Shown: positions 63,561 through 64,000 of the stretch, piece by piece
How positions within the stretch are numbered: the first letter of the stretch is position 1
Layout: every line of letters begins with the position of its first letter
NCBI RefSeq assembly: GCF_027924965.1
Contig: NZ_AP027056.1
Location: 1,984,001-2,048,000, forward strand
DNA: 64,000 bases
Reading direction: 5' to 3'
From: Limnohabitans sp. TEGF004
GTDB taxonomy: Bacteria > Pseudomonadota > Gammaproteobacteria > Burkholderiales > Burkholderiaceae_C
Notes under the pieces: generated by a model
Database searches by the model: none
Told to the model about the DNA's origin: nothing
The model's input: only the letters and a program-made list of their open reading frames with translations
Position numbers and translations under genes: made by a program

Positions 63561-63584
63561 AAGAGCCGCATTCGCGGCTCTTTT
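63561..63584 (+). terminator. Terminator after the fccAB-dsrE operon
   Basis: Hairpin AAGAGCCGC-ATTC-GCGGCTCTT followed by TT, 20 bases after the DsrE stop. Confidence 0.9.
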
Positions 63585-63709
63585 CATTTCAAGCTCAGAT
63601 ATACGGTGTTGCCCGTACGTGAGTCATCGAATTTTCAAATGCTGTGATTTTTTCTACAGTGAGGCATCTGCAAACCCGTGCATTTGTTCCACACCAAAGA
63701 AAGCCTTAC

Positions 63710-63889
63710 ATGACACCCGTTGTGACACAAGTTCTCGTGAAGAAAAAGAAGCAACAAGCGCTTGCACGCCCAACGAGAACTCAAGAAGACCCCATCAACG
63801 AGCAGCAGATGTACTACAAAGATGTGGCTGGATTTTTTATCTTCTTATTGGTCGTTTTCACCGTGCTGATGATTTCGCTTTATGCCTGA
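63710..63889 (+). CDS. Small single-helix membrane protein
   Basis: Protein of 59 residues: a basic N-terminal half (TQVLVKKKKQQALARPTRTQ) and one C-terminal hydrophobic helix (GFFIFLLVVFTVLMISLYA). An AAAGAAAG site lies about seven bases before the ATG. I do not recognise the family. The preceding 120 bases after the terminator contain no other ORF and presumably hold its promoter. Confidence 0.6.
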   Translation: MTPVVTQVLVKKKKQQALARPTRTQEDPINEQQMYYKDVAGFFIFLLVVFTVLMISLYA

Positions 63890-63900
63890 GGCGAGGTGAA

Positions 63901-64000
63901 TCAACCCACGGTAGATAGAGGCATCAAAGTTCCCAAATATTCAAAATGTGCCAGCGCTTTCTCTGCTGGCTCAATGAATTTCACACGGCGGTCGACCGTG
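63901..64000 (-). CDS. C-terminal end of an unidentified CDS, possibly a winged-helix regulator
   Basis: The last 32 codons of a minus-strand frame enter from the right edge and stop with TGA at 63903-63901. The tail starts TVDRRVKFIEPAEKALAHFE and ends LGTLMPLSTVG. The DRRVKF segment resembles the wing of MarR-type regulators, but too little is visible to assign a family. It is convergent with the small membrane protein 11 bases away. Confidence 0.5.
   Translation of the reverse strand, partial: TVDRRVKFIEPAEKALAHFEYLGTLMPLSTVG

Noticed and set aside
1..64000. Mobile elements, CRISPR arrays, phage genes or attachment sites
   Set aside because: No transposase, integrase or repeat-spacer pattern was seen, and no direct repeats flank the tRNA-Arg gene. 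The sulfur region shows the same gene style as its surroundings, so recent transfer is not supported by what I can see.

Overview
This window is a stretch of a Betaproteobacterial chromosome, most likely Burkholderiales/Comamonadaceae (Limnohabitans- or Rhodoferax-like). The basis for that placement is two Bug-family periplasmic binding proteins, the cytochrome oxidase gene order with a 36-residue assembly ORF and a twin-transmembrane protein beside surf1, and a soxCDYZAXB-ordered Sox operon. The genus is inference; no rRNA is present. Genes are packed tightly: many adjacent genes overlap by 1-4 bases, convergent pairs are separated by 7-12 bases, and no gene-free stretch exceeds about 170 bases. 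I saw no insertion sequence, phage gene or CRISPR array. Coordinates of starts were adjusted where a ribosome binding site, signal peptide or family start argued against the longest frame.

1-7.2 kb: a minus-strand beta-oxidation operon (FadB-type bifunctional protein, thiolase, two-subunit acyl-CoA dehydrogenase, enoyl-CoA hydratase) laid out like the pim dicarboxylate operon but without its CoA ligase. It is divergent from a LysR regulator, with two dyads in the shared promoter. 7.2-16.3 kb: a complete caa3/aa3-type cytochrome c oxidase locus on the minus strand: coxB (with fused cytochrome c), coxA, a 36-aa assembly protein, ctaG, DUF2970, coxC, surf1, a thioredoxin-fold protein, ctaA, ctaB and SCO. 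16.3-31 kb: mostly housekeeping genes (BioC-like methyltransferase, ComF, TrmL, ferredoxin reductase, DUF1841, Bug protein with CaiB transferase, Lon-like protease, cytochrome c4, MoxR/VWA pair, tRNA-Arg(CCT), HU, VOC protein, and a SulP transporter with STAS and cyclic-nucleotide-binding domains).

31-63.5 kb is dominated by sulfur metabolism. An ArsR regulator heads a translationally coupled minus operon (ArsR, rhodanese, AhpD-like, MenA-like prenyltransferase, MFS). It is divergent, across an AT-rich palindrome, from an RND pump plus TolC that lacks an adaptor gene, followed by a cytochrome c, a periplasmic rhodanese and a Tat-exported dienelactone hydrolase. Next come sulfate/thiosulfate uptake (cysTWA and two tandem binding proteins), a persulfide-dioxygenase-like MBL protein, two half-size and one full-size YeeE/YedE transporters, the Sox operon (CDYZAXB), and its upstream operon (SoxH-like MBL, thioredoxin, Crp/Fnr regulator, cytochrome c). 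A second full-size YeeE/YedE (SoxT-like) transporter, flavocytochrome c sulfide dehydrogenase (FccAB) and a periplasmic DsrE protein complete the region. Together these genes predict full oxidation of thiosulfate and sulfide to sulfate, with electrons passed through c cytochromes to the caa3 oxidase.

The most notable regulatory observation is a set of TTGA-N6-TCAA palindromes. Two of them, upstream of a YgaP-type membrane protein and of the SoxT-like transporter, sit exactly 41.5 bases upstream of the start predicted from a good -10 element, as at class II FNR promoters. The Crp/Fnr protein coded in the sox region has FNR-type DNA-contact residues but only three of the four iron-sulfur cysteines. 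A rho-independent terminator inside the sox operon, between soxX and soxB, is also unexpected.
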